DNA of 64,000 bases from Pratylenchus scribneri (lineage: Eukaryota > Nematoda > Chromadorea > Rhabditida > Pratylenchidae). The DNA lies in assembly GCA_030063045.1 (NCBI GenBank), contig JAQSEB010000142.1, positions 1,302,001 through 1,366,000 on the forward strand, read 5' to 3'. The translations under genes and the position numbers were made by a program. Below, one piece after another: positions 37,082 through 46,739 of this stretch. How positions within the stretch are numbered: position 1 is the first letter of the stretch; every line of letters starts with the position of its first letter. Below the pieces are notes generated by a model. The model saw only the letters and a program-made list of their open reading frames with translations. It ran no database searches and was not told the DNA's origin.

Positions 37082-38395
37082 ATGACCTATTATAAAATTG
37101 ATAAAGAATCTGTAAATTCTATAACCAGTGCTCTTGATTTATTCCAAATTCCTCCCACAAATGTGTCAGTTTCATCGGCCAAAGTATTTGAAATTTTGAC
37201 CAGTAATCCACTGAACGATCCCCCTTACCATTTTAAAATTCATTCGTCCGATAATTACATTGATCCTACAAAAATTTTTCTCTTTTCCGAATTTCGTATC
37301 ATAAAAATAGTTGAAGGAGTCGAAACAGTTTTGGCAGATACAGATAGAGTTGCCCCAATCCAGCTCCTCGGAAATACGTTTATCAAAGATTTACGTGTGA
37401 GGATACAAGGCCAAGATGTATTCACTTCCAACTCCCTAATGGCCTACAAATCATATCTTACCCATGAATTATCCTATTCAACCGAGGCCAAAAAGTCCCA
37501 TCTAACGGCGGCAGGCTACACCAACGACGAAGCAGATGAAAGCCTGGAAAAGGGACCAGGTTTCGATGCTAGAATTGCACGATACAGTAAAAGTAAAAAA
37601 GTCCAACTGATGAGTAAATTGGATGCGGATATTTTCAATCAGCAGCTCTACCTGATCAGTCATTTGGGCATGGACATTACAATAACGCCAAACGATGGGA
37701 ATTTCCTATTGATCAGTCAAACCCCCAATGTACGATATAAATTGGAACTCCTCGATCTGAGACTTTATGTCAAAAAGGTCAGTCTTTTGGATGGTTTGGC
37801 TTTGGATATTTCAAGAAAATTGGACACGGGCAAGCCGGTACGATATCCCATCCGAAAATCAATGATGAAATCCATGTTCATCAGTGCGGGCCGTTTTGAA
37901 TTTAGTGCCAACCTATTTGAAGACCAAATACCCCGAAGGATCATATTGGGACTAGTGAAAAATTCCAACTATGTCGGTGACGTGAGCAAAAGTCCATTCA
38001 ACTTTCAGCATTACAATGTCCGAGAAATTAGCATTATAGCTAACGGTAGAGTGTACCCACAAACCCCGTTTATTTTGGACTACGATAACGGAAGATACGT
38101 TAGGGCATTCCATGAGACACAAGAGGCCGTTGGCCTCGTAAACACATCCGGAGGAAACGGTATGAGCTATGAACGATTTGGAAAAACTCACTGTATTTAC
38201 GTCTTTAATCTAACCAACAGTGGGGATGACCAGGGAGGAGTATTCGATCTACTAAGAAATGGATCAACAGCGGTCAGTATTAAATTCAACAAGGCGGTGG
38301 AAAACAATGGAATAATGTTAGTAGCATTTGCCGAAGTCGACTCAATTGTAATGATCGATAAATACAGACACGTTACAACTGACACTACCATTTGA
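37082..38395 (+). CDS. Polinton major capsid protein (double jelly-roll)
   Basis: 437 aa, close to the usual size. It shows hallmark segments of the family often annotated as F54H12.2-like: an N-terminal FQIPPTNVSVSSAKVFEILT, then GNTFIKDLRVRIQGQDVFTS, HELSYSTEAKKSHLTAAGY, FISAGRFEFSANLFEDQIPR, RRIILGLVKNSNYVGD and a closing NNGIMLVAFAEVDSIVMID. It is inferred to form trimeric capsomers. The reading frame is intact, unlike the protease and polymerase. Confidence 0.93.
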   Translation: MTYYKIDKESVNSITSALDLFQIPPTNVSVSSAKVFEILTSNPLNDPPYHFKIHSSDNYIDPTKIFLFSEFRIIKIVEGVETVLADTDRVAPIQLLGNTFIKDLRVRIQGQDVFTSNSLMAYKSYLTHELSYSTEAKKSHLTAAGYTNDEADESLEKGPGFDARIARYSKSKKVQLMSKLDADIFNQQLYLISHLGMDITITPNDGNFLLISQTPNVRYKLELLDLRLYVKKVSLLDGLALDISRKLDTGKPVRYPIRKSMMKSMFISAGRFEFSANLFEDQIPRRIILGLVKNSNYVGDVSKSPFNFQHYNVREISIIANGRVYPQTPFILDYDNGRYVRAFHETQEAVGLVNTSGGNGMSYERFGKTHCIYVFNLTNSGDDQGGVFDLLRNGSTAVSIKFNKAVENNGIMLVAFAEVDSIVMIDKYRHVTTDTTI

Positions 38396-38457
38396 AAAAT
38401 TGAATTTTTAAAATATGAATAAAATATTATTTTTTCCAACTTTTTGGGGAGTGGGAC

Positions 38458-38465
38458 TATATAAG
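38458..38465 (+). promoter_or_regulatory. TATATAAG promoter of the membrane-protein gene
   Basis: GGGACTATATAAGTATAGGG lies about 39 bp upstream of the ATG at 38504; third copy of the TATATAAGTA motif in the plus-strand module. Confidence 0.65.
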
Positions 38466-38503
38466 TATAGGGAAATATGGGGAGTCATGTTAAAAAATAA
38501 AAA

Positions 38504-38953
38504 ATGTTTCAAACAATCATACTTATTCTTTTGGTCTCCAGACCATTGACCTCCTTACTTTCCGATGAACCAGTCACTGGTAAACAATGGGATGAGTGGT
38601 TGATCCAGCAAGGACTGAGGACAACAATGACGACCCCAGATCAGGCATTAGAAAGTGAAAATCCTCTAATCAATGCCCCCGTCGTTTTGGGGAATAATCC
38701 TCTTTGTAGAGAGACACCCGACTCGGGGGATATATATGGGCATATAAGCTGCATTCTAACATATGCCCTATACATTTTGGTCATTGCTAGTATCGTAATC
38801 TATCTATGGAAGAAATGGAAAACGGCCCATGAAATACGACAAAACGACAGTCCAATAAATCTGGATTTAATCGTTGACACATTAAAGACGAATGGATTCC
38901 CTCCAAATAACCAAAATACTCGAAGCAAATCCCGTAACCAATCGATGGTTTAA
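38504..38953 (+). CDS. Small single-pass membrane protein
   Basis: 149 aa. It has an N-terminal signal-like hydrophobic stretch (MFQTIILILLVSRPLTSLL), an ectodomain of about 70 residues with two Cys, a transmembrane segment (ILTYALYILVIASIVIYLW) followed by KKWK, and a polar cytoplasmic tail. A type I topology is likely. No homology is recognised. It overlaps the protease start by 62 nt in another frame. A virion-membrane or egress role is possible given its place in the late module. Confidence 0.6.
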   Translation: MFQTIILILLVSRPLTSLLSDEPVTGKQWDEWLIQQGLRTTMTTPDQALESENPLINAPVVLGNNPLCRETPDSGDIYGHISCILTYALYILVIASIVIYLWKKWKTAHEIRQNDSPINLDLIVDTLKTNGFPPNNQNTRSKSRNQSMV

Positions 38954-39327
38954 AGGATGTTTCCCAAGTGATATGCTATCAATACCCGCCAATTTTCCTG
39001 CTTCCTTTGTCGTTAATATGGATCCTATTCAAAAGTCGGGGAGCCACTGGGTTGCTGTATTCGCTCCCAATGAGAATGAGGTGTGGTATTTTGATAGTCT
39101 AAAGAAAGATGTGCCGCTCCCCATTGATAAATTTCTAATCATTTCCCCAATTTAAAACTAACAAGTACCCTTATCAATCTATATTTGTCCCCAGTTGTGG
39201 CCTTCATGCCATTGTATTCATCTATTACATGTCCCTAGGTTACACATTTGATCGATATATAAATTTATTAAATTCAATGTCAAATACTGATTTATTTGTA
39301 AAAACTATTGTGAATAAATTAATATGA
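38892..39327 (+). pseudogene. Adenain-like cysteine protease, frameshifted
   Basis: The first frame (38892-39155) holds the start and the catalytic His region (GSHWVAVFAPNENEVWYFDS: SHW with His, then FDS with Asp). It then stops at 39155. The catalytic Cys lies in the +1 frame at 39196-39198, within a CGLHAIVFIYY segment, and that frame runs to TGA at 39325. The break is therefore a one- or two-base indel near 39,139-39,152, next to CCCC/AAAA runs. This protease class (Ulp1/adenain, C5-like) matures Polinton capsid proteins. As assembled it is inactive. Confidence 0.8.
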
Positions 39328-39600
39328 AGACAAACATTTGGTAAACGGTAACGATTAGAAGATACAAATTGGTAAACGGTAAGCAATGGAAGATGTACTT
39401 TTAAGGGGGAAATGAGCATCGTTAAGGATTGGAAGATGCAATTCTGTAAACGATAAGACTTGAAAGATGTAATTTCAAAATTGTTACTTTAGAAGATTCA
39501 TTATGATAATTGATAAGATTTAGAAGATGTACTTTTAAGGGGAAAATAAGCCTACTTAAGGAATAGAAGATGAAATTCGGTAATTGGGAGATATTTTTAG
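39328..39600. repeat. Degenerate short tandem repeats
   Basis: A loosely repeated unit of the GAAGATGTACTTTTAAGGGG / TTGGTAAACGGTAA type occurs about seven times in irregular order between the convergent plus- and minus-strand gene blocks. It is followed by a TG-rich tract (39,620-39,670). No ORF. It may act as a transcription-end or insulator region; that is a guess. Confidence 0.45.
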
Positions 39601-39681
39601 TCATTTTTGCCCTTTTTGGGGTATGCGTGTATATATGAGGGTGTATGTGTGTATATGAGCGTGCACGTGTCGATAGTACAT

Positions 39682-40674
39682 CTACTCTGCCCAACTGAAT
39701 GCATCCATGTCATCGTCATTATCGCTTGCCATGTGCTCAAAGTAAATGGATCCATCCTTACGATGGTGGACTTGACCACAGAATTTGCATGATTTCTTAG
39801 TGATCGGGCTTTCCTCTGTCGGTTTGCATTCCTCCCAGCCATGGTATTGTTCACATTGTGTAAAGATGGGGGTATAATGGACTAGACCACAATACTTGCA
39901 CGGTTTGGCTCTTTCCCTCAATGGTATCCATTCCTCCCAATCCTCATGAGTTGTACCACAGTGTTTGCATAGTTCTTCGTCAATGGGATCGTTCGGAGGT
40001 TTGCATTTTTCCCAACCTTGACCATCCCTGCTGGTATCATCATCGTTGCTTGCCATGTCTTGGCTAAACGGGAAACGGGTCAGCTCATCATCTTCTGGTA
40101 TGTATTCCGTCCAGCCTTTATGCTCTTCGCAACTGGTAAAGAAGGGGATACTGTCATGAAATTCACCGCATGCATCACATGGCTCCCTGAAGCTCAGCGG
40201 TTTCATCTCATGGACATGATCAGAGTCTGGGGATAATTTCTTATCAATGGACCTTTCCTTGAACATGTTCCCCAGATAGCCAGTCAATTCATGTACTTCT
40301 GGTTCATCGAGTTTCAAAAGTTCCAAAGGGTAGAATCGATCTTCGCCACGTGAAACTAATTCCACCACACATGGGAGATAGGGGTATTGGAGACGAATAC
40401 GGTGTCTGGAGTAATAATGTTGGGCAATAGTACAGTTGAATGTACGAGAGAGACGACCGTAGGCCATGGTTTGGTCCGCTCCCCGATGAGTGAGGCCATC
40501 AAAGCTAAAGGTTTTTTCAAAATGTAATTTGTCCAGGTAAATGGTCTTTACAATTCGTCCCTGGAGCGCTTCCAAGACTTGGGCACGAAATTGGGGGTGG
40601 AATAATCGGTCCCTAAGTTGCTGTCGAGAACAGCTCAAAATGCGAGCGCATTCGTCAACGAGTGAATTGGGCAT
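39682..40674 (-). CDS. PAZ-domain protein with four zinc-knuckle-like repeats
   Basis: 330 aa. Residues about 5-122 read as an Argonaute PAZ domain: FSFDGLTHRGADQTMAY, then CTIAQHYYSRHRIRLQYPY-LPCVVEL, and RFYPLELLKL. In Argonautes this pattern (VAxYFxxxYxIxLxYPxLPC, then YLPLELC) forms the pocket that grips the 2-nt 3' end of small RNAs; the GL..KGAD and YPLELL forms are closest to worm Argonautes. No MID or PIWI domain follows. Instead there are four CxxCGxxH motifs (C166/C169/H173, C236/C239/H243, C259/C262/H266, C296/C299/H303), each near a GWxE(C/Y)xP segment, and two MAS-Asp/Asn-rich acidic patches. The frame is intact and a TATATAAA box lies upstream. A role in blocking host small-RNA silencing is an inference. 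Confidence 0.8.
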   Translation of the reverse strand: MPNSLVDECARILSCSRQQLRDRLFHPQFRAQVLEALQGRIVKTIYLDKLHFEKTFSFDGLTHRGADQTMAYGRLSRTFNCTIAQHYYSRHRIRLQYPYLPCVVELVSRGEDRFYPLELLKLDEPEVHELTGYLGNMFKERSIDKKLSPDSDHVHEMKPLSFREPCDACGEFHDSIPFFTSCEEHKGWTEYIPEDDELTRFPFSQDMASNDDDTSRDGQGWEKCKPPNDPIDEELCKHCGTTHEDWEEWIPLRERAKPCKYCGLVHYTPIFTQCEQYHGWEECKPTEESPITKKSCKFCGQVHHRKDGSIYFEHMASDNDDDMDAFSWAE

Positions 40675-40722
40675 TTTTTTGAGAATGATTTTGTAATAGG
40701 ATGAAATGATAAAAATTAATCG

Positions 40723-40730
40723 TTTATATA
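40723..40730 (-). promoter_or_regulatory. TATATAAA promoter of the PAZ gene
   Basis: On the minus strand CTATATAAACGATT begins about 49 bp before the PAZ start codon, a spacing like that of the plus-strand TATA boxes of this element. Confidence 0.6.
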
Positions 40731-40790
40731 GATTTTTTCCAATAGATTTTGATTAGAATTAATGGGCGTGTCCAAGATTTGAAATCTAGA

Positions 40791-40813
40791 TGACGTCATT
40801 CTCAATGACGTCA
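40791..40813. promoter_or_regulatory. Paired CRE sites (TGACGTCA x2)
   Basis: Two perfect palindromic TGACGTCA sites (40791-40798, 40806-40813), 15 bp apart, follow a GGGCGTGTCC box at 40764. They lie between divergent genes: the PAZ gene (minus) and the 40910 gene (plus). TGACGTCA is the classic CREB/ATF site. A third copy, again with a GC box, lies at 43800. Confidence 0.6.
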
Positions 40814-40909
40814 TTTTGTATTTCGAAATCTCAGATTTCGAAATTAACGAGGCTGGGGTCGATTCCCGATCTATTTGCCAAATCATTTGAAAAAAAACTC
40901 GAAAAAACG

Positions 40910-41440
40910 ATGATTCCTATTCCTTCTCTCCGCGATGTCCGTCTTTCCACAGACCAAAATGTTCTTTTTGAACATCTCTCCTGGGTTATTGAAGAGTATC
41001 TGGACTTTACAGTCCCAGAAAACAGTTCCGTCTTTTACTCGGGCACTAACAAGGTACATGCCGAAAAATTTGCAAATTCCACAGGTAAATTCATTGTCCA
41101 GCATACACCTGGAGGAAAATATTTGGACAAATTGGATTTGTTCAACCAAAACATCACTTATGCTCGCGCCCCATTGAAATGGCACAAGGCCGTAGAAATT
41201 TGGGACATGGCATCTGCCCAATTCGCCAAGCAGGCAAAGGGAAAGATCTTTACTTTTATTCAATCGATACCGTCCATACAGGATGGCCAACTCCGAACAT
41301 GGTATCGAATCGAGCTCCCCATCCTACTCTACCAAAATACTGTTTCGGGGATCAACTTTATGAATAACGATGGAGGGCTGAATGCGGTCTATACCAAATT
41401 GCCAGCGATCGAATACCTATTTGAAGAATTGGAAGTTTAA
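40910..41440 (+). CDS. Possible ADP-ribosyl-cyclase-like (NAD-glycohydrolase fold) protein
   Basis: 176 aa from the ATG at 40910; the longer frame from 40790 runs through the two CRE sites, so the later start is preferred. Visible pattern: SVFYSGTNKVHAEKFANSTG, then HTPGGKYLD, IWDMASAQFAKQAKGKIFTF, and TWYRIELPILLYQNTVSGI. This order (F-W/Y-S-G; T-x-G; W-x-x-A-S-x-x-F-A; (V/I)ELP) resembles a domain of bacterial and fungal effector-like proteins and loosely ADP-ribosyl cyclase/CD38. The first acidic residue of that family seems replaced (HTPGG instead of an LE-T motif), while W and the later Glu are kept. Activity is therefore uncertain. It is the only plus-strand gene of the right half. Confidence 0.45.
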   Translation: MIPIPSLRDVRLSTDQNVLFEHLSWVIEEYLDFTVPENSSVFYSGTNKVHAEKFANSTGKFIVQHTPGGKYLDKLDLFNQNITYARAPLKWHKAVEIWDMASAQFAKQAKGKIFTFIQSIPSIQDGQLRTWYRIELPILLYQNTVSGINFMNNDGGLNAVYTKLPAIEYLFEELEV

Positions 41441-41623
41441 GATTTTTCCCTCCCCAATCCCCATTCCCAAATATGGACATTTTTATTTTTACATTTTTAT
41501 TTCGTTTAATAAAATTTAAATAATTGTATCGATTTATATAAAATGGATAAAATTGATAATTTTGTATCGATTAAATTCTCTTTCCTCTAATTTCTTTCCT
41601 CACTTTTCATATGGGAGTTTCCT

Positions 41624-41974
41624 CTATTTCGATGGACCTTTGTATGGGGGAGTCAAAAGGGTAGTGGCCGAGATGTTTCCATAAACACACTGTCTACAGA
41701 GCTCGAATTTGATGAGCCAATTGTCCCCCTGCTCCGTGATCTTATCCTTTGAATGGTACATCTTCTTTTGGCAATCGCTACATAAATGGTAAATTAGCAC
41801 ATTCTTTCCCTTGAAAAGTTTCCAAGTGGAAATGGGCTTGGTGAAAGTTGGGGTATCCGGAAGGCGTTCGTCAGCAGCCGGACGGATATCCAGAAGGCGT
41901 TCGTCAGCAGCCGGACGGATTTCGGCTTTTGGGGAATCGATTTTAGGAGAATCAATTTTTTGAGAATTTTCCAT
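41624..41974 (-). CDS. Small zinc-ribbon-like protein
   Basis: 116 aa. The N-terminal half is disordered with two short tandem duplications: IDSPKIDSPK and a 12-residue IRPAADERL(L/P)D repeat. The C-terminal half has CSDCQKKMY and CRQC about 25 residues apart, a pair of CxxC knuckles that could bind one zinc. A TATAAAAC motif lies about 50 bp upstream (minus strand, near 42,025). No family recognised. Confidence 0.55.
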   Translation of the reverse strand: MENSQKIDSPKIDSPKAEIRPAADERLLDIRPAADERLPDTPTFTKPISTWKLFKGKNVLIYHLCSDCQKKMYHSKDKITEQGDNWLIKFELCRQCVYGNISATTLLTPPYKGPSK

Positions 41975-42249
41975 TTTGATAAAAAATGGTCAAATGATGA
42001 AAAATGAACAAAATCTCTCGGTTTTATACTCTATTTTTAAACAGTCCGGCTGGCTGTTGACGAAAGCCATCCGGACAAACCCTCTCATAAATCATTTAAC
42101 CTATGATATATTTTCGAAATCATAATAGAAAACACCCCATTTGTCCTAGTATATAAATATAGATTATTCATTTATTCAAAAAATATATAAAAAATACAAT
42201 ATAAAAAGCGAAAATTATAAAAAGACTACAATAGAATGATGCATTAAAT

Positions 42250-42723
42250 TTAGGAAATGGGCTTATTATTTAAAGCTCTTCTGTCGAAACACACATACAC
42301 ATCGATTGTCAATTCTGCTCTTTCGATGCCTTTTTCTGATAAGTATTCTGCTGCTGATAGGAATCGGACAGTCAGTCTCTCAATAGCATTTTCGTCCGAG
42401 AGTAGCATGGAAGTCAAGAGGGGATTATTCAAATAATCACATGTGATCATGAACGAAATCCTATAGTCGTTTGCAGGAACCGTTAAATATTTGACGGCAG
42501 CTTCAATTATCTTTAGTAAACAATCTTTAAAATCTATCTTCAATAAAGAATTTTCAAAATTATAGCTTATAAAATGTTCCTTGTCATAACCAGGCAAAGT
42601 TTTAATATTGAATTTTGTTTCAAATTTTGTATATTTTTCTTTGTATTTAATAATTCCCGATTCGGGTATTTTCTCAATATATTTTGATTCAGGAAAAGAA
42701 ATTTTCTGAAATGTGTCATACAT
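42250..42723 (-). CDS. Stand-alone protein resembling the N-terminal region of Polinton PolB
   Basis: 157 aa with its own ATG and upstream TATA-like sequence. The C-terminal 70 residues (YRISFMITCDYLNN, ERLTVRFLSAAEYLSEK, RAELTIDVYVCFDRRAL) line up in order with the N-terminal region of the element's own polB (GFTITSDLLDQ, SVLNMFLKVAQ, FTVEVTTADRDGLP). It carries no exonuclease or polymerase motifs. Its 3' flank also resembles that of the polB remnant (43,808-44,401 entry), so it probably arose by duplication of the polB region. Alternatively it is an unrelated protein with a similar fold. Confidence 0.55.
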   Translation of the reverse strand: MYDTFQKISFPESKYIEKIPESGIIKYKEKYTKFETKFNIKTLPGYDKEHFISYNFENSLLKIDFKDCLLKIIEAAVKYLTVPANDYRISFMITCDYLNNPLLTSMLLSDENAIERLTVRFLSAAEYLSEKGIERAELTIDVYVCFDRRALNNKPIS

Positions 42724-43278
42724 GGATTTTATGGAAGACTGTTTTCAAATAATAAGATTCGGGGAATATTTTGTCATATTTTATACTAAAAATTTATATG
42801 GGGAGCGAAATTTTTACAAAGTCGATTATAGTACAATGAATAAAAAATCAATACCTAAATTCTAATCGATAAAAACTTTACAGTACTTAACACCTAACGT
42901 TAATCTATAAAATGCACACGTTGCTCTAAGATCCTAACAGTCTGATTAAAAACCATAGAATCTAAATAACAAAAGTCTGAAAGATCCCCAGGGTCCTTTA
43001 TTGCTGAAAAAGTATAAAGTTTGAACTTTTGGGTTTAGGGCAAAAATCTAAGAATTAAGGTTATGAATAGTGACTAAGGCTAAGTTTTTTATGGATTAAA
43101 TGATATCCTATCAGACTTTTCCTTTTCTAATTTTTTACACCTATAGTTTTTTCTATTTTTTATTCGATTTTATTCAATATAAAAATATTACAAAATAAAA
43201 TATAATCATAGGGATTATTATCGTTTATATCTTTTCGTATTTGCATATTTTTCAAGTTGACAGTAGGCATGAAGAATT
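42724..43278. other. Polinton intergenic region, no gene seen
   Basis: AT-rich sequence between two polB-derived genes. ORFs are short and unrecognised; some may be the decayed middle of a second polB copy. Confidence 0.45.
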
Positions 43279-43662
43279 CTATTTCGGGCAATAGATGACG
43301 AGCATCACTCCGGGTACGACAATATGAGGTGCGAATACATCGATATCCTTGCGGCGAACCAAATCTCGTAATACGTCCGATGAATCCGTGATCAAAGAAT
43401 GTACCATATCTCGTTTCTGATAAGTGGTATATCGATTGAAAATGGATTCTAAGCATCGCTTAACGAGTTCTTTCTTGTCATTCTTTGTTTTCATTTTCTC
43501 CTTGTCGATTTTTGTCCCAAATTCCTCTTCACATAGAAGAAAGAATGCGTCCAAAATCTCCATGCTTCCAATCTTTGTCGATAATATCATTTGTAGGGGG
43601 GAGAATGAGGAATGGAATGATGGAAAGTCCATTAAATCATTTTCGACATTATAAAATGCCAT
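43279..43662 (-). CDS. Stand-alone fragment of PolB (motif B region)
   Basis: 127 aa from the ATG at 43662. It aligns with the larger polB remnant: FFLLCEEEFGTKIDKEKMKT versus the matching FIKACEEKFGIVIDPEKMKT, then ELVKRCLESIFNRY corresponding to motif B (ALVKLCLNSLWGRF), and RRKDIDVFAPHIVVPGVMLV. It stops before motif C, so the catalytic YxDTDS is absent, and the motif B Asn-Ser/Trp-Gly residues are changed. It cannot be a polymerase, yet it has an open frame, a TATA-like box and a CRE/GC-box promoter upstream. Confidence 0.6.
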   Translation of the reverse strand: MAFYNVENDLMDFPSFHSSFSPLQMILSTKIGSMEILDAFFLLCEEEFGTKIDKEKMKTKNDKKELVKRCLESIFNRYTTYQKRDMVHSLITDSSDVLRDLVRRKDIDVFAPHIVVPGVMLVIYCPK

Positions 43663-43776
43663 TGTTCTAAAATTGCGGGATAATATTGAAAGTTTTATGG
43701 ATATAAATTGGGGGAGAAAAATTTCCAAAATGACCAAAATTATAAAAATCTAGGCATTTTATAGAGCTATAAAATA

Positions 43777-43807
43777 GGGCGGGGCTTGATATTACCAAGT
43801 GACGTCA
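43777..43807 (-). promoter_or_regulatory. GC box plus CRE upstream of the polB fragment
   Basis: GGGCGGGGC at 43777-43785 and TGACGTCA at 43800-43807, preceding the gene at 43662 on the minus strand, with CTATAAAAT in between and the start codon. This mirrors the GC-box/CRE pair near 40,764-40,813. Confidence 0.5.
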
Positions 43808-44401
43808 CATGATCAAGAAAATGAGAGACTATGGGAATGGGGGAGTTTTGTAGAGAAAGCAAAGATATATCACCCAATGTTTTTTGTGAACATATTTTCT
43901 AATCGATAAAAAATATAGGTCTTAGTCGTAAGCCTCTTATCTAATCTAATCGATAGCATATTGCCCTAGCCCATTATCTCATAGAGCCAAAAAATCGTCA
44001 AAGTATGGAAAAAAGTCTAAAGGTCCTTTCCCTTTTTACTTTTCCCTAATTCTCATTTAGGATACATATCTACATCATTTTTAGTAATATACGAGATATA
44101 AATTTTCAATATTTTCAAGCCACATAAATCATTTACACATAATGTATTCCAAAAAACATAAATAAACTAAGTAGGAAGGATATTATACAAAGAAAATGAC
44201 ATCATGATAGGTGATTTATACCCATATTTCACCTTTTCAAAAAGAATGGAAAGAGGCAGGGTTCCTCCCACATCCCACTTAAAAAAATTATGGATTATTT
44301 CCATTTTCTCCAGTAAATTGGTATCAATTATTCATTTATTCAAAAACATAAAATAGAAAAAATACAATATAAAAGCGATAAATTGGAAAGCCACAATAAA
44401 A
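43808..44401. other. Polinton intergenic region with duplicated 3' flank
   Basis: No gene seen. The end (about 44,325-44,395: ATTATTCATTTATTCAAAAA, AATACAATATAAAAGCG) closely resembles 42,163-42,215 downstream of the gene at 42,250, showing that the two minus-strand units share a duplicated 3' flank. Confidence 0.55.
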
Positions 44402-45861
44402 TTATGGGGAGTATCCAAAGTCACGGATGACAAGTGTTTGGGGATCGATAATACCCTTTCCCACAAAAGGTCGATAAATTTTGATCATTTCTTGGGATAA
44501 AACGAGTCCATCGACAATAGAAGGACGGAGAAAATGGGGATAAATGATATCAATCTTTTGAATTTTTCCATCTCTTCCATATTTCAAAACCATCTCCTTG
44601 AATTTGTCGTACTGTAGACCATCCCGGTGTTCGGCATCGTATGTGATTGTAATTCCTCGAATCTTGAGTGCATATTCAAATGGTGCATCTGGGTCGTATT
44701 TTCGCCTTAGTTTCAGCCCATACTGCTTGGCTCCCCCAAAAGTGGCTTCGACAATCTCATGGTCCGGGCACTCGTTTGTAAAATCCCCAATATGGGGACC
44801 CAATTCCAAAGGACAGTTGTCTTCCGGTGCGGCAAAGATTAAGCTGTCCGTATCGACATACAAAAGCGTGCAACCTGGGGAGCGGACCACCTTTTGCATG
44901 TACTTGAGGAGAGTGAGTCTGGCACAACTGGTCGTCCAGGCGGAAATGGCTACATTTGAAGAGTCATGCTCTTTGACAAAATCCTCCTTATAAGTGTAGT
45001 TAATGAGCAGGACCCCCGGTGCAACTTCATGGGGAGGCATGAGTTTAATGTCCGTTCGATCCAGAAGATCCTCATATTCGGATGGTTGTTCCGTAATGAC
45101 CGTTTTGACCAACTCATTATTCTTTAGACTGAAGCGGCCCCAGAGTGAGTTTAGGCATAACTTGACCAATGCCCTACGGCCCCTGTTGGTTTTCATCTTT
45201 TCGGGATCGATGACTATCCCAAATTTTTCCTCACATGCTTTTATGAATGCGATCTGGGCTTCTTTGTCATTGGCAATTTTCTTTTCGAACCCAGATGCAT
45301 AAATCTTTTCCCCGAGGCTTGCGCCTGGGGAGCCCGTCCCGATCGGCTGTGGTCACTTCAACTGTAAAAGGGCTTCCCCAAAGGCTCACTCCCTCTTTCC
45401 ATTTGGACTGAGCTACTTTTAAGAACATATTTAAAACCGATTCGATCGTGTTGGTCGAGCAGGTCGCTGGTGATGGTGAACCCCATTCTATCAGGAGCCT
45501 TCTCAAATTGGGCAAACGAGGCTTTGGATGCCTCGTCTGCACAAAATTTGAAGACACCGGACAGGAGCCCTTCCGGGTCTTCGGGGAGTTGGGTGATGAC
45601 AAATTTATTTTTGTATTTTGTCGTCCGGAACGATTTAATATGTTCCGTGTCGTCCGAATTGGGGAGTTGTTGAATATATTCTGCTGCATCATTCACGTAG
45701 TTCTCCCCATTTCCATATTGGTAGACGAAAACTTTGGGTAATTTTTGGGGATTTGGATTTTTTCGCCGTCTAGTCAATGTGGAATTTGGGGACATAATTT
45801 GCTCATTTGGAGCGAGCAAATTATCGATGAAAAATTTGGGTTTTTTCAGGGGTGAGGACAT
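44402..45861 (-). pseudogene. Protein-primed DNA polymerase B, internally deleted and frameshifted
   Basis: The N-terminal piece starts at the ATG at 45861 (MSSPLKKPKFFIDN), preceded by TATAAAAAG at about 45,918. It runs through GFTITSDLLDQ, shifts frame near 45,430 into WKEGVSLWGSPFTVEVTTAD, and shifts again near 45,295. There it joins abruptly to the C-terminal piece: FEKKIANDKEAQIAF, motif B (KLCLNSLWGRFS), motif C (LLYVDTDSL) and the thumb to the stop at 44402. The three exonuclease motifs, the terminal-protein-interacting region and motif A (DxxSLYP) are missing. A family member is about 1,000 residues or more, so most of the enzyme is gone. The C-terminal 264-codon ORF is open. Confidence 0.8.
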
Positions 45862-45926
45862 TTTCGCTTTTGGGTAATTTGTAATTTTTGAATGAGGAAT
45901 GAGGTTTTTGGTCACTTTTTATACTT

Positions 45927-46739
45927 GAAGATTTCGCAATAGTCATAGATATTTGGGGAGGATGACGTGGCGAAAGCCCATTGGTCCATTTACTTTACTA
46001 AAAATGACAATTGGTCCAAAAATGACCATTTGTCCCAATTTAATTTACTAAAAAATGACAATTGATCCAAAAAATGACAATTGGTCCATTTAATTTACTA
46101 AAACCCAAAAACCTATTGTCTCGGGAAATAGGTCTTATAATTATTCATTAATTTTAATCGTTTTTATAAATAAATTCTTATTTTGTATAATATTTTATAT
46201 TATAATATTTTTGGGGAGGGAATCAATTTTATTCTAATATTTTTTGGGGAGGGAATCAATTTTATTGGAATATTTTTTGGGGAGACGTGGGATTAAAATG
46301 AATTAGTTTTGTAGTTGAAGTAATTTGTAGAATAATTTTGAAGTAGAATTAATTTTGTAGAAATAGTTTTATTGAAGATTTTTTTAAACCAATATTAGGA
46401 ATCGAATTCTTGGTAAAGATTGTTTTATTTTATTTTAAAAATAAAAAATCTTTAAGACCAAAATTCAACACCTCATAATTGGTTTAATATTTATTTTGTA
46501 GTCATTTAATTTTAATTAATTAATTTTTTTAAAGATAAATTTGGCGATGAAATTATTATTATTATTATTATTCGTCCCAGTTTTGGGTGGGTGGTGATGT
46601 CAAATTATTGACTGAATTGGAGGTGGATGGATTATGGGGATTAATGGGGGGGGGCTTAGGCAAAATATAGGATAAGTAATGGACAGAGGGGGAGATGTGA
46701 AAACGGATAATAGGGATTGGGGAGAGAAAATTCAATTAA
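45927..46739. other. Polinton right leader, no gene seen
   Basis: AT-rich with short repeats: GACAATTGGTCCA-type units at 46,005-46,095, TATTTTTTGGGGAGGGAATC units at 46,205-46,285, and an ATT triplet run near 46,553. Confidence 0.5.
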